Source: Azadirachta indica (taxonomy: Eukaryota; Streptophyta; Magnoliopsida; Sapindales; Meliaceae). From it: a stretch of 64,000 nt of DNA. The position numbers and the translations under genes were made by a program. The notes under the pieces are model-generated. The model was not told the origin of the DNA. It did not search any database and saw nothing but the letters and a program-made list of their open reading frames with translations. This document shows, in pieces, positions 43,597 to 55,487 of this stretch (positions are counted from its first letter, which is position 1; every line of letters begins with the position of its first letter). The stretch is from NCBI GenBank assembly GCA_022749755.1, contig CM040452.1:10372350-10436349 (forward strand). The letters run 5' to 3'.

Positions 43597-44441
43597 TGAT
43601 ATTAACCCCAAGTATATTAAACTTGAGACCCAATATCTTTACGCATAGAAGCAACCTCTTGAAAAACTAAATCAAATTCATCCAAGTCTACAACCCAATT
43701 TCAACTTGTGAAATAGAACCTTAGAATAAATACTCTCAAAGTAATTAGCTTTGATTGTAAGAACCTTAATTCAAGCAAGAATCAAAACAAGAGAAAACAC
43801 TCAATTTTATTTCATTCGAAAATAATAATGATGCCTCCATGGGAGCATGTGGCTGAATATATAAGGGTACAAGAGATAAGAACCCTAATTGGAGTGTTTG
43901 GCCACAAAATTAAACTTATTCTAACTTAAAATAAATTAAATTGAATTTGAGCTTAATAATTAGCGTTAACAGCCCAAACACATAACAAATTATAAATATA
44001 TGTTTATAAATAAGACTAAAATAGATAATGGGTTTGAATAGCAACTTAGCCCAAACTGGGACATGGAATCCGAAACTTGCATCATGATGACGATCTGATT
44101 CGAACTGCAATTAAAAGACTTGAACATGCTTGCTTAGCCTTGAGACATCATTTCAATATGGCCTTATACAAATTTGAGAAGTTGAATTCCGTAAAAGATT
44201 TAATCTTCAGGTTTTGCCTTCTTGTACTTGTGTCAATGTTACCAAACTCTGATTATTGTCTTGAAGTCCAAGCTTGATATTTGACTCTTTCTTACACTCT
44301 TGAATTGTTGCAAGATCATCTCACAAAGCTTGAATCATCCCATTCAATGCATCTTTGAATTTCTTCATTCTTGCTCTTATAATGGGACCATTAGGTAGCT
44401 GAATTGGATAATTGCTCTTGTGTGCATCCGTATTTGCATCA
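43597..44441 (-). repeat. LTR-B, 5' LTR of B1, copy 2
   Basis: 845 bp, ending TTTGCATCA at 44,441, then the TTAGG TSD. Confidence 0.92.
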
Positions 44442-45281
44442 TTAGGTCTACCCAACCTAGCTTCTCTATCTCCATAACCACGCAAATTTCTGCCCCAGTT
44501 CATTGGTGATTTATCGAACTCCTCATCATCCTCAACATTACCCCATTGTTGCACTTGCCTAGATGGTTGTCTAATGGAAGAGATTTGATGTTGCCCTCTT
44601 GATGTCTCTTTTTCCAACCTATCCATCCTTTCATGGATTGGTTGTAACTCAACTCTCATCATCTGTCTCATCTCTCCAAATAACGCTTGCAATTGTAGGT
44701 TCGGGGTGGTGGTTGGTAGCTGTGCCCCCAAGGTTAAATTTTCTTCTTGATTGTGAGACATATTTAAAATCTGCAAAACAAAGTTAGAAATCTCACAAGC
44801 ACTCCCTCACATATTTTTACTCACTCTCGTGTTGAGCACTCAAATATCTTCACACTCGTACATTCTTAATCAAAATTTAAGTGGCAATTTAAGATGAGAA
44901 ACAACCAAAACAAATCACAAGATTCAGTAAGCAATTCTTAAGAAATTGATGTAAGCAATAAAATATTGGATCAAAAGTAAGGAATATTACATCAGCACTA
45001 CAAGAAATTATGAATATAATTGATAACAACAATTCTCTTTTTTTTTTATTTCTCTATTTTTTCTTTATTTTTTTTTTAGGAACTAGAAATAAAAACATGA
45101 ACTCAAAATATATTGAAGGAAGTGAAACACAAAATTTGAATTTGGATCAATCAAGGAGGAATTTGGCCATAATATTTTTTTTTGTATTTTTTTTTCAGAA
45201 TTCTAATTGAAGAAGTAAAGGAATAATAAAACTATAAAAGATAACTTAAACTTACCTTGGAGCCAAAGCTTTGATACCAAA
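44442..45281 (-). pseudogene. A1 gag N-terminus, leader and PBS, copy 2
   Basis: Gag from MSHNQEEN (about 44,761) to REARLGRP at the B1 junction; the leader follows, and a decayed iMet PBS is at about 45,268-45,279. Same as 18,860-19,696, with a three-base insertion in gag (one extra Thr). Confidence 0.83.
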
Positions 45282-46082
45282 TAATACGAATCTCGCCAAT
45301 AATGTGATGAAACCTAATACCGAATGCTGTAACGAAACCAAAGATTTTCCCAAGACGCAAGTTTATTGAGTTTTGACCCGAAACCTATCTATATAAGAAT
45401 CAGGACTATGATTACTTAAATGTCACACCAAGAATCCTTAAGAAAACATTTAAAAATTTAAATGATAAATTTGGTTATTTTGAACGCAAAAAGAAATTAA
45501 ATTTGAAGAGTTCAAGAACAAGAACTTGTAAAAAATAACTTAACACTCAAATTTCTTGTTTTATTTTGAAAAAATGAAAGCTTTTTTATAGGCAAATATA
45601 AAGGGAAAATGTTAAAGGTTAGGTCAACAATCTTACCTAACAATTTGACAAACTAAATATAAAATTTATGACTTTTAAAACTATAAATTTCAAATATAAA
45701 CATGTAAGCAACGATGTCATATGTATATGACGTAAGTAATGACGTCTTTACTTATATAATGTAAGTGATTACATTATTTTAATATTCTTAAAAATTACAC
45801 AAATGAATTGTAATTTTCAAACATTTCTATATTATTAGTCTTTTTGGACTCCGATCGCTTGAATGATTTTCACTAAGCTTAATTCTTCAAAACGTATATC
45901 TTGAATTACATTTGAATCACACATCTTTTTAATTAATCCATTTAAGGCACTTCACAATGTCTTGACTCTATTTCTTGAAATCGGTCCACTCAGCACGCTT
46001 AACAAATCATATAAATACTGCAATTGAATGTCTCCAGTCTTTTGTGTGAATTTCTCCTCTTATTTGCATGATTGCGCAACTT
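45282..46082 (-). repeat. LTR-A shared by A1 and A3
   Basis: 5' LTR of A1 on its left and 3' LTR of A3 on its right. Starts TAATACG (mutated TG). About 15 bases are missing at the A3 join. The U3 ACGT cluster is at about 45,710-45,780. Confidence 0.85.
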
Positions 46083-46994
46083 AATGGTAGAATGAACGCA
46101 ACGATTATAAGCAAATTCAACATGCGATAAGTAATCTTCTCAGGTTTTCAAGTTCTTTTGAATGATAGCACGCAACAAAGTAGATAAAGTCCTATTTACT
46201 ACTTCGTTTTGACCATTTGTTTATGGATGACAAGTAGTAGAAAATAATAATTTGGTTCCCAACTTTCCCCATAATATCTTCCAAAAGTAACTAAAAAACT
46301 TTGCGTCTCGATTTGAGACAATAGTTTTGGATATTCCATGCAACCTAACAACCTCTTTGAAAAACAAATTAGTTATATATTATGCATCATTAGTTTTATG
46401 ATATACAATAAAGTGTACCATCTTAGAAAACCTATCAACAACCACAAAAATTAAGTCTCTTCCCCTCTTTGTCCTAGGTAATTCAAAAACAAAATCCATA
46501 GAAATATCGAATCAAGGTGCACTAGGAATAGGAACTGGCATATACAATCCATGTGATTGGTACATACACTTTAACTTGCCTACAAGTAATGCATCTCGCA
46601 CAATTTCTACATCATGTTTCATGTGCGGCCAAAAGAAATGCTCATTTAATATGTCTAAAGTCTTAGTTACGCCAAAGTAATGCATCAAACCACCACTATA
46701 TGCTTCTCGAATAAGTAATTCACTTAAGAATGAATATGGAACACACAATTTATTTTCTAAAAATAGGAAACCATCATGTAAATAGAACTTCCTACATGCT
46801 TCTTTACTGTAATTCTTAAACAAGTTATAAAAATTAGAATCCGTTGTATACAACTCCTTAATGTACTCAAATCCTAGTAATTTAGTATCAAAAGTTGAAA
46901 GTAAAGCGTAACTCCGTGATACTACATCAGCAACTATATTTTCATTGCCTTGTTTGTATTTGATCACATAAGGAAATGTTTCAATGAACTCCAC
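46083..46994 (-). pseudogene. A3 integrase
   Basis: From LTR-A rightwards: the core end (HVEFAYNRCVHST near 46,090-46,130), [17 protein letters not shown] codons near 46,410-46,450, and a clean stretch 46,512-47,021 with KLCVPYSFLSELLIREAY, GLMHYFGVTKTLDILNEHFFWPHMKHD (HHCC region) and the RNase H tail [16 protein letters not shown]. The integrase C-terminus and polypurine tract are deleted at the LTR join. The zinc-binding Cys pair is altered (DALLVGKLKC). Interrupted at 46,995 by element F. Confidence 0.83.
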
Positions 46995-48331
46995 TGATGT
47001 GCAAATTTTAAATGCTTGCAAGTGTATGAATCGTTAATAGCTGATGATAAGTTTACTCCACAGTCGATCTCTCGCAGAATTGTAATGGTTTAATTGTTTC
47101 CTGTTAATTACTAACTTTAGCAAAAATAAAATCATAAATACTCTAATGCAATCAAATGACAATTTTAGATTATTCTAATTGAAGTGATTAAATAGCTAAA
47201 TTACAAGAACTTGAAATTTATAAAATTCTGTTGAATTTAATGAAATTATATGAGATTTAGCTATTTATTTAATCTGATATTGAAATATTAGGTGAATTAA
47301 ACAACCATTATATAATTTACATTATTGATTTTTCTACTAAAGCTAGAAAATTCCAATGATCATGGTAATTCTCATTTATAATTAATTAAATATATCCTTG
47401 ATATTATACTTCTACTTAATTAATTGTATTGTTATAAAGAAATCATTTAACTACTTAAATCAAATCAACTCAATGGACTCAATTTAAATACTTGTTCAAA
47501 AGAGCTTAATTAAGGTAAGATAATATTTCTAATATCTTAATTCTCAAATTAATTTCAATCACAAAAAATAGATAGCAAATCCATAAAAAATAATCAAAAT
47601 TATACAGATAATGAATAAGAAATGATTTCGACCTCTAATAAAAGCCAAACTCTCAAAATATGTTTACACTTCCATTCTTAAATTCAAATCTATGAATTTA
47701 ATTACAAAAGTTCTAAACATATTTGAAAAACAAACAATTAAGGAAAGCTTTCCTTTTTGAAGGTTCACCACCAAGTTTTGAAGAAGATGATAATTCTGCT
47801 TAGCAAGAATGTCCCCCTCTTCAATCCAGCAATCCTCTCCCTACAATGGAAAACTCACTCTTTAGAAAACCCTCTTATTCATCAAATCCTTCCCCAATTC
47901 GTTCTCAGTCTAGCAGCACATCCAAAACTATTCCCTTTTACTCATTTGATCAACAGTTTATTCAAAATTCACTTCCACATATTAAGAAAAGTCTGTCTTC
48001 CAACTGTCTCCTTTCCAGCTGGAATTTTGACTCTTAAAACTTTAGCATTTGCTTTTCTTTTTGAAATAAAGGGTTGTAAATTATTATGTCTAGTTTTCAA
48101 ATTATTTTGTATCACCCAAATACAAGTATTGAGGACAAAGTTATGATAAAAAATACAGATTATATTCAGCAAATACAGTCCTTTCAGCATCTTAAGTTTA
48201 TTTTTGAGTTTTTTTTTTCAATAATTCCTACAAGTAATAAAAAGAATCTCAAAATAATAAAATTTTAAGATAAAATACATAAATAAAGGACAAAAACATA
48301 ACAAAATATTAGGACAAATATTAATTTATCA
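46995..48331. mobile_element. Element F: 1.34-kb TG...CA insertion, probable solo LTR, TSD TCCAC
   Basis: Begins TGATGTGCAAATT, ends AATTTATCA, giving TGAT/ATCA termini. TCCAC lies at 46,990-46,994 and 48,332-48,336, and removal restores the A3 RNase H/integrase boundary (AAATGG|GTGGAGTTC on the minus strand). It holds no PBS or pol; the open frame at 47,757-48,146 has no recognisable motif. It is most simply a solo LTR of a family not otherwise seen here, orientation unknown. A small non-autonomous element is the alternative. Confidence 0.8.
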
Positions 48332-49011
48332 TCCACCCATTTGGCATGACATCTGCTTAATTTGTACTGTGTCTTTAAATGTTTCAAAGATTCATGATTT
48401 GTATAAATGACAAACTCTTTAGGCCAAAGGTAATGCTACCAAGTTTTTAAAGTTTGAACCAATGCATACAATTCTTTGTCGTTAGTGGGATCCATTTAGT
48501 TTCTCATTAAAGTAAGCAATTGGTCTTCCTTCCTACATTAATACACCTCCAATTCCTATACGTGAAGCATCACACTCAATTTCAAATGTTTTAGCAAAGT
48601 TAGGTAAAACAAGTAAAGGTGCATTAGTCAATTTTTCTTTGATGAGTTTGAATGCCTTTTCTTGCTCCTGTCCCCACTTGAACGGAACATTTTTCTTGAT
48701 GACTTCTGTTAAGAGTGCAGCTATGTTACTAAAATCTTAAACAAAGCGTCGATAAAAACTAGTCAATCTATGAAAGCTTCTTACTTGATTCGTCAAAGTA
48801 GGCGTTGGCCATTCTTGAATTGCCTTTACCTTCTCCTCATCGACCTCAATCCCTTTAACACTTACAATAAAACCAAGAAACATAAGTTTATCCGTGTAAA
48901 ATGTACATTTCTTAAAATTAGCAAATAACCTTTATTTCCTTAAAACTTTTAAAACAAGGTTTTAATATTCAACATGATCATCCAACTTTTTACTATAAAT
49001 CAAGATATCAT
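48332..49011 (-). pseudogene. A3 RNase H and RT C-terminal part
   Basis: Minus-strand codons for RT end (QVRSFHRLTSFYRRF-like, near 48,740-48,790), the RNase H start and HAKW near 48,340. Several stops. It ends at the codons following the catalytic YFDD, where element C sits; ATCAT at 49,007-49,011 is the left TSD. Confidence 0.78.
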
Positions 49012-49763
49012 TAATACTGGAAAATAGAGGTATGTAGGAAAATTAATGTTTGCTAAGGAAAAATAAATTACTAAGCTCGATTCCTAATATTAACAACAAA
49101 GGGATACAGAAACACCACTCTAAAATTATTACTAAAGGTTGTAGAGTTTCAAAGAAAACACTCACCACTCTATGAAAAATTCTCCAAGAGATACAGAGTA
49201 TAAAACACAAGAATTTTATTAAACTCAATTCAAAACAATTTCATTTCAATACTACATGCTTGAAGCCTTTATATAGGCTTTTACAAGGAAAGAAATGTCA
49301 AAAATTAGGCCAACAATTCTTAAAAATTTCAATGGTTAAGCCAACAACCATTACCTAACTTTAGCAAACGAATACAAATATTTAAAATTTTTTGAAAATA
49401 AACCAAAATAGCTAAAATTTTGAATTACAACTCACCAAATCCTTCTATTATGTAGAAATTAAACAAAACACATTGAATTTAAGTTAAAAAATCTCTAAAA
49501 TTCGTGCATCCAGATTTTGCTTTGAAAATGAAAATATTATGAAGGAGTTATTATAATTTTCTCTAAAGAACTCTAAATGCTAAACTGTAAAATTCTATAA
49601 AAAGCTTACTTTTTCAACTTTCTAGTAGTACCAATCTCTTTCTCAAATATTACTTCAGTGAATATAGTTTAAATTTTGAAATCATCCCTCTGACAGTGTC
49701 TTCATAACTTAGTAAATTAGGATAATTTTCTTGAACTTATTAGTACTTAACACTCCCATATCA
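49012..49763 (-). repeat. LTR-C, 3' LTR
   Basis: 752 bp. It matches 50,906-51,240 plus 52,056-52,500, lacking about 20 bp near its right end. Minus-strand CTATATAAAGG near 49,266-49,278 is a plausible TATA box. A polypurine stretch (AAGGGAGAT) follows at 49,764-49,772. Confidence 0.88.
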
Positions 49764-50905
49764 ATCTCCCTTGGTTGAAAAATAAAGACTCTCATGAGTC
49801 TCCAATCTCTAATTCTATGATATGGCTTGAGATTGTTGTTTCTTGCATTTCGGTTCTTCTTCTTTAGATGTTCGAAACTCCATTGTGCTTCACTTGTCCA
49901 CTTGAACGAGAAAGCTTTCAAGCATTGAGTGATTGCAGCAATGGTGTTGAAATTTTTGATGAATCTCCAGTAATATGCAGTTACTCCATTGAAGCATTGG
50001 ATGTCATGAAGTCTAGGTGAAATTTTCTCTGGAACAACATCACAAAACTCTTCAAGAAGATGTTTAATGATCTGCGGTGGTGCATTGCCATCTTTATTTT
50101 CTCCCAAAACAAGAAGATCAAAAATATTGCCTTTCTTTTAAACTTGGAAAGAGTAAGAAAAATGTTTCCTTCTCCTTTGAAAGGTTTAGTAATACTTTTT
50201 ATATTGTCAGGATTTAAAACACTCTTGACACCACTCTTCTTAAAAGAATAAGTGTTTTTAAAACCACCATACATGTTCTTTCTACCATATCTCCAAGGAT
50301 ATCTATTTAAATGATAATAATCCATAGGAACAACTTCAAACTAAGTTTTATTTTGATACTTCTCTTCAACAGAAAATGAAATAAAGTAGTTTTTGGTTAC
50401 CTTACTTTCAACTTCTTCATCTCCTTTCGCATCCAATTCAGTCTCCATTTCATCTTCATGAAATTTTACTCCTTCAAAGATCCTATGAATAGGTTCTATC
50501 TCATCTTCTTTCTCTTTTGTGTAATCATCATACTTTGCTTCCATGTAGTCTTTCTCTTCTTCCACTTCAACAATGGATTCACAGACAAGTTGCACATCAC
50601 CTTCTTCCTCTATGTAGTCTTCATATTCTGCCTCCATGTAGTATTCTCTATCTCCTTCATCAACAAGATTTGCATAGACAGTTTCTTCATGTTGCTAACT
50701 TCTTTGTAAATTTTCATATGCCACAAAAAGTTGTTGAATTTGATTGAGTTGTCTTCTCATATCTTGTAATTGAGGATCATGAGGATAAGCTTTGATGATT
50801 GGGGAACTAAACTCAAAAGACTTTAGATAATGACAAGCTGCCATGACTTCACAGGTTGTAGATACTCTCAAGTTTTGAAAGGATCTTTCGGCTCTGATAC
50901 CAAAT
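49764..50905 (-). pseudogene. Element C internal remnants: protease, linker, RT end
   Basis: Minus strand from the PBS: a short Gag/leader-like frame (50,695-50,913), an acidic Glu/Asp-rich frame (50,341-50,637), protease C-terminal codons VVPMDYYHLNRYPWRYGRKN (49,981-50,340; the active site is deleted), FCDVVPEKISP, then a jump to the RT end (VTAYYWRFIKNFNTIAA, KWTSEAQWSFEHLKK, 49,709-50,107). These give a gypsy affiliation close to families A and B. No complete domain survives, so mobilisation would have to be in trans. Confidence 0.75.
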
Positions 50906-52500
50906 TGATACAAGAAAATGGAGGTATGTGGAAAAATTAATGTTTGCTAAGGAAAAATAGATTACTAAGCTCGATTCCTAATATTAACAATAAAGGGATA
51001 CAGAAACACCACCCTAAAATTGTTATTAAAGGTTGTAGAAAAAGGTTGTAGAGCTTCAAAGAAAACACTCACCACTTTATGAAAAATTCTCCAAGAGATA
51101 AAGAATATAAAACACAAGAATTTTATTAAACTCAACTCAAAATAACTTCATTTCAATACTATATGCTTGAAGCCTTTATATAGGCTTTTACAAGGAAAGA
51201 AATGTCAAATATTAGGCCAACAACCCCTAAAAATTTCAATGGTTATGATGCAAACGAAATTGTGCAACCACGTAAACAAGAGGAGAACCTCAGACATAAG
51301 GTTGGAGACACTCAATTACAACATCTATATGATTCGTTAAACGTGTCGAGTGGACCGATTACAAGAGCTAGAGCCAAGACATTGAAAAGTGCCTTAAATG
51401 GACTAATTAAAAAGATGTGTCATTAAAATATAATTTAAGATACACGTCTTGAAGAATTAGATTCAGTGAACATCATTCAAGCGATCGGAGTCCAAGAAGA
51501 CTAATATGAAAATGTTTGAAAATTATAGTCTATTTATGTAATTTAAAGAATCTTAAAATGATGTAATCACTTACATCATACACATTCGACGTCATTGCTT
51601 ACGTCATATAGATAACGTCATTGCTTACGTTTTCATGTTTGAAATTTATAGGTTTTAAAAGTCATAAAATTTGAATTCATTTTGTCAAATTGTTAGGTAG
51701 GATTGATAGCCTAACTTTTGACATTTTCCCTTTATATTTGCCTATAAAAAGGCTTTCACTTCTTGAAATGAAAGAAGCAATTTGAGTGTTAAGTTATTTC
51801 TTACAAGTTCTTATTCTTGAACTCTTCAAGTTTAATTTCTTGTGGTGTTCAAAATAACCAAACTTATCATTTAGATTTTTAAGTGTTTTCTTAAGGGTCT
51901 TGGTGTGGCGTTTGAGTAAATCATACTCTTGGTTCTTATTTAGATAGGTATCGGGTCAAGACTCAATAAACTTGTGTCTTGAGGAAATCTTGACGTTCTT
52001 TACTATATTCGGTGTTGGGTTTCGTCACACTATTGGTGAGGCTCGTATCAGGTTAGGCCAATAACCAATACTTAATTTTGACAAATGAATACAAATATTT
52101 AAAATTCTTTGAAAATAAACTAAAATAGCTAAGACTTTGAATTACAACTCCCTAAATCCTTCTATCATCTAGAAATTAAACAAAACACATTGAATTTAAG
52201 CTAAAAAATCTCTAAAATTCGTGCATCCAGATTTTGCGTTGAAAATGAACATGTTGTGAAGAAGTTATCATAATTTTCTCTAAAGAACTCTAAATGTTAA
52301 ATCGTAAAATTCTATAGAAAGCTTACTTCTTTAACTTTCTAGTGGTACCAACCTCTTTCTGAAATATTACTTCAGTGACTACAGTTTAAATTCTGAAATC
52401 ACTCCTCTGACAGTGTCTTCATAACTTAGTAAATTAGGATAATCTTCTTGAATTTATTGGTACTTAAGTTCTGCTTTTGATTTCGGACACTCCCGTGTCA
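50906..52500 (-). repeat. LTR-C, 5' LTR, interrupted by solo LTR-A
   Basis: The LTR parts are 50,906-51,245 and 52,056-52,500, about 785 bp once the 805-bp insert and one TSD copy are removed. Starts TGATACAAG next to the PBS; ends CCCGTGTCA. Confidence 0.88.
51246..52050 (+). mobile_element. Solo LTR-A with TSD GGTTA
   Basis: 805 bp, TGATGCAAACG...GCTCGTATCA, flanked by GGTTA at 51,241-51,245 and 52,051-52,055. It gives the true ends of LTR-A. It carries the pol tail codons (GPITRARAKTLKSALNGLIKK, 51,202-51,426), the ACGT cluster (about 51,555-51,635) and TATAAAAAGG near 51,745. Inserted in LTR-C, so it is later than element C, which is itself later than A3. Confidence 0.95.
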
Positions 52501-53230
52501 ATCATCAAAATAGACTACTACGAATTTACTAATAAAAGCATGCAAAACATGGTTTATAAGTCTCATGAAAGTACTAGGTGTATTAGTTAGCCCAAAAGGT
52601 ATAACTAACCATTCATACAAACTATATTTTGTTTTAAATACTGTTTTCCACTCATCCCCTTCTTTTATCCTAATTTGATGGTATCCACTCTTAAAATTAA
52701 TTTTAGAAAACACACAAGATCGATGCAATTCATCTAACATTTCACCTAATTGAGGAATGAAATGTCGATATTTTACCATAATATTGTTGACAGCTCGGCA
52801 ATCAACACAAATCCTCCATGTCCACTCTTTCTTAGGCACTAGTAGCATTGAAACCGTACAAGGACTCATGCTTTCTCTAATATGCCCTTCCTGCAACAAC
52901 TCGTTAACTTATTATTGAAGTTCCTTCATCTCCTAGGGAATACTTCTCTAGGCTTGTCGGTTCGAAATTGTTGCACCGGGTATAAAATCAATTTAATGTT
53001 CAATTTCTTGAATTAAAGGTAAACCAGAGGGCACCTCTTCAGGAAAAACATCCTCAAATTTATGCAAAAGAAACGTAATATTGCTCGTCAAAGATCCGGC
53101 AAGATCATTACTATACAAAAAGACCTCCTTATACATAAGTACTATAAGGGGTTGTTGTGAAAGTAAAGCTCTCTTGCTCTCACTTTTTTTTTTTGCAATG
53201 AAATTGTATTTTTTTCTCTTTCTCATACAT
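52501..53230 (-). pseudogene. A3 RT N-terminal part and linker
   Basis: The frame of 52,498-52,899 reads [31 protein letters not shown], and VVYFDD at its end, where element C interrupts. The linker (52,993-53,226) has PLIVLMYKEVFL and [12 protein letters not shown] stop near 52,905 separates them. CRM-like RT; dead. Confidence 0.83.
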
Positions 53231-53730
53231 TAATGTTGCAACTCTCTCATTTTTCTTCTCACTCTCTTTCACATTTTTGCTTTTTTTTTTTTTTTTTTTT
53301 TTCTTTTCACTTGCTTTTTGCATCTTTAATTAGTTTTTGAGAACTTGTTTTGGAGTTAATGGTACAAGTGATATAAATTATTTTTTTGCTGGTACAAGAG
53401 TATCTACTTGTGAAATCGTTATGTGTGACTCGTCAATTGTACTGTCATAGTCTGCCAATAGGATGTGAAATGCGTGTATAGGTATCACATCACAAAGTAC
53501 CTCATCCTCATACTTGCCAATGGAAAATGCCACCAACACTTATTTTGTTACTTTGATTTCTCCACAATTGTTTAACCATTGAAGCCGATACGGTCGTGGA
53601 TATTTCATGATAGGTAATGATAATTTCTCTACTAATTCGGTGCTGGCCACGTTGGTACAACTTCGTTCATCAATTATAATATTGCAAACTTTGTTGTTGA
53701 CGAAACACTGAGTATGAAACAAGTTCTCCT
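53231..53730 (-). pseudogene. A3 protease
   Basis: The frame of 53,540-53,722 reads VCNIIIDERSCTNVAS, where families A and B elsewhere have DGGS, so the Gly pair next to the catalytic Asp is mutated. Downstream codons continue to about 53,450 with stops. A T-rich run at 53,281-53,302 lies in the linker. Inactive by sequence. Confidence 0.78.
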
Positions 53731-54944
53731 GTTAATCATTTTCTTCTTCTTTAACTCGTGCACTAAAAGCTCCTCTTGCCACTAATAATTTTTCTTTCGC
53801 AGCATATTGCCCTTCGTAAGGGTCTTCAAAAGGTGGCATGTCTTCTATTTCGTCTTCTTCTTTTTCTTCTTCTTCTTCTGACTGAATCTCCCTTTGAGTA
53901 TTGATCATTATTACCCTTTTATTTGAACATTGGCTAGATATATGACCCTTGCCTTGACATTTAAAACACTTAATGTTACGATTTTTAGAAGTGGTGGATT
54001 CAATATTACCTTATTTTTGTGGCACAACTTGTTTGGTATCCTTAGAGGCTTCGGATTTAGACTTTGTTAATGGAAATTCCTCTCGTTTAGAGGTTGATCT
54101 CCATGAGTTTGTAGCAGTCGTACTTGCTCCTCTCCAAGCTATGTTTCTTTGCTTCAATTGTTGCTCTACCACATCTGTGATCTTACGATTTAAACCATAC
54201 AATAACCTAGCCATGGTATCTTCTCAATCCTCCTCTACATTTTCTTGGATCATAGCAACCTCCATTTCTTTGTAGTATTCATCTATACTTTTGGATCCTT
54301 GAGTTAGACACTACAATTTGTTAAACAATTTCTGATGGTAGTAGTTTGGAATGAAACATTTTCTCATTATTATCTTCATCTCGTTCCACATCTAAACAAG
54401 ACGTTTTTTATTTCTTCTCCTATCTTTCAACAATTGATTCTACCAAAATAATAGCATAATCAGTAAATTTAACTGCCACAAGTTTTATCTTTTTGATTTC
54501 GGACTAGTTGTTACAATCGAAAACCATCTCTATTCTCTTTTCTCACTCTAAATAAGCTTTAGTATTGTTTTTTTACCTTGGAACGGTAGAATTTTTATCT
54601 TACTGCTTCCTAAATTATCATCCAACTTAGGTCTACCCAACCTAGCCTCTTTATTCCCATAATCATGCAAATTTCTACCTCGGTTCATTGGTGATTCATC
54701 TAACTCCTCATCATACTCAACGCCATTGTACCTTGGGTTGCACTTGCCTAGGTGATTGTCTAATAGAAGAGCTTTGATGTTGCCCTTTTGATGTCTCTTC
54801 TTCCAACCTATCCATCCTCTCATGGATTGGTTCTAACTCAGCCCTCCTCATCCATCTCATCTCCCCCAATAATGCTTGCAATTATAGATTTGGGGTGGTT
54901 GGTTGTTATACTCCCGAGGTTGAGTTTTCTTCTTGATTGCGAGA
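53731..54944 (-). pseudogene. A3 gag
   Basis: Start at MSRNQEEN (about 54,944), coiled-coil-like region, acidic segment (54,548-54,823), capsid fragments with stops (for example near 54,430 and 54,310), 54,011-54,214 (MARLLYGLNRKITDVVE) and zinc-knuckle codons about 53,935-53,990. Heavily broken. It forms one arm of the inverted repeat with A4 gag. Confidence 0.78.
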
Positions 54945-55487
54945 CATATTTAAAATTTGCAAAATAAAGTTAGAAACCTTACAAGTACTTCCTCACGTGT
55001 TTTCACTCAATAAAGGTTTACTTACTCTCGTGTTTAAACACTCAAATGTTCTCCCACTTGCATATTCTTAATCAAAATTTAAGTGGCAATTTAAGATGAG
55101 AAGCAACCAAAACAAATCACAAGATTCAATAAGTAATTCTTAAAAAATTGATAGTAATGACAAATTGGATCAAGAGTAAAGAATACTAGGTCAATACTAC
55201 AAAAAATTATGAATATAATGGAAAAACAAAAATTCTCTCTTTTTTTCTTTATTTCTCTGTTTTTTTTGGCTTTATTTCTTTTATAAGAACTAGAAATGAA
55301 AAATATGAAATCAAAATATATTGAAGGAAGTAAAATACAAAATTCGAATTTGGACCAGTCGAGAAAGAATTTGGCCACAATAATTTTTTTGTATTTTTTT
55401 TCAAAATTCTAATTGAAGAAGGAAAGGAACAACAAAGATGTAAAAGATAACTTAAACATGCCTTGGAACTAAAGCTCTGATACCAAA
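54945..55487 (-). other. A3 leader and PBS
   Basis: AT-rich leader with T runs; intact iMet PBS on the minus strand at 55,474-55,485 (TGGTATCAGAGC), two bases before LTR-A. Confidence 0.8.

Larger units (their letters stand above)
37341..44441 (-). mobile_element. Family-B element B1, copy 2, full length, TSD TTAGG
   Basis: 7.1 kb with LTRs 37,341-38,187 and 43,597-44,441, TTAGG at 37,336-37,340 and 44,442-44,446, polypurine tract 38,188-38,205 and PBS about 43,583-43,594. It retains the 592 bp of integrase missing in copy 1, so it is the best reference for family B here. Confidence 0.95.
24552..46369. repeat. Segmental duplication, copy 2
   Basis: Direct duplicate of 1-20,782. It probably starts at or before the LTR at 23,222, since the matching part of copy 1 would lie outside the window. 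At 46,369/46,370 the match ends within A3 integrase, which simply continues here, so copy 2 keeps the undisturbed right side and copy 1 is the truncated one. Confidence 0.95.
49012..52500 (-). mobile_element. Element C: short Ty3/gypsy element with internal deletions, TSD ATCAT
   Basis: LTR-C at 49,012-49,763 and 50,906-52,500 (the latter split by a solo LTR-A), internal 49,764-50,905. ATCAT at 49,007-49,011 and 52,501-52,505. Termini TAATAC (mutated TGATAC)...GTGTCA. PBS near 50,891-50,902 (minus TGGTATCAGAGC). Inserted exactly after the YFDD codons of A3 RT. Gag, most of RT, RNase H and integrase are missing. Confidence 0.9.

Noticed and set aside
47757..48146. 129-codon open frame in element F as a gene
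   Set aside because: AT-rich, hydrophobic by composition, no recognisable domain, overlapped by other frames in a TSD-flanked insertion.
50458..50747. Hydrophobic plus-strand frames as membrane proteins
   Set aside because: They are the antisense of an acidic Glu/Asp-rich gag/protease segment of element C, which automatically gives Phe/Leu-rich frames.
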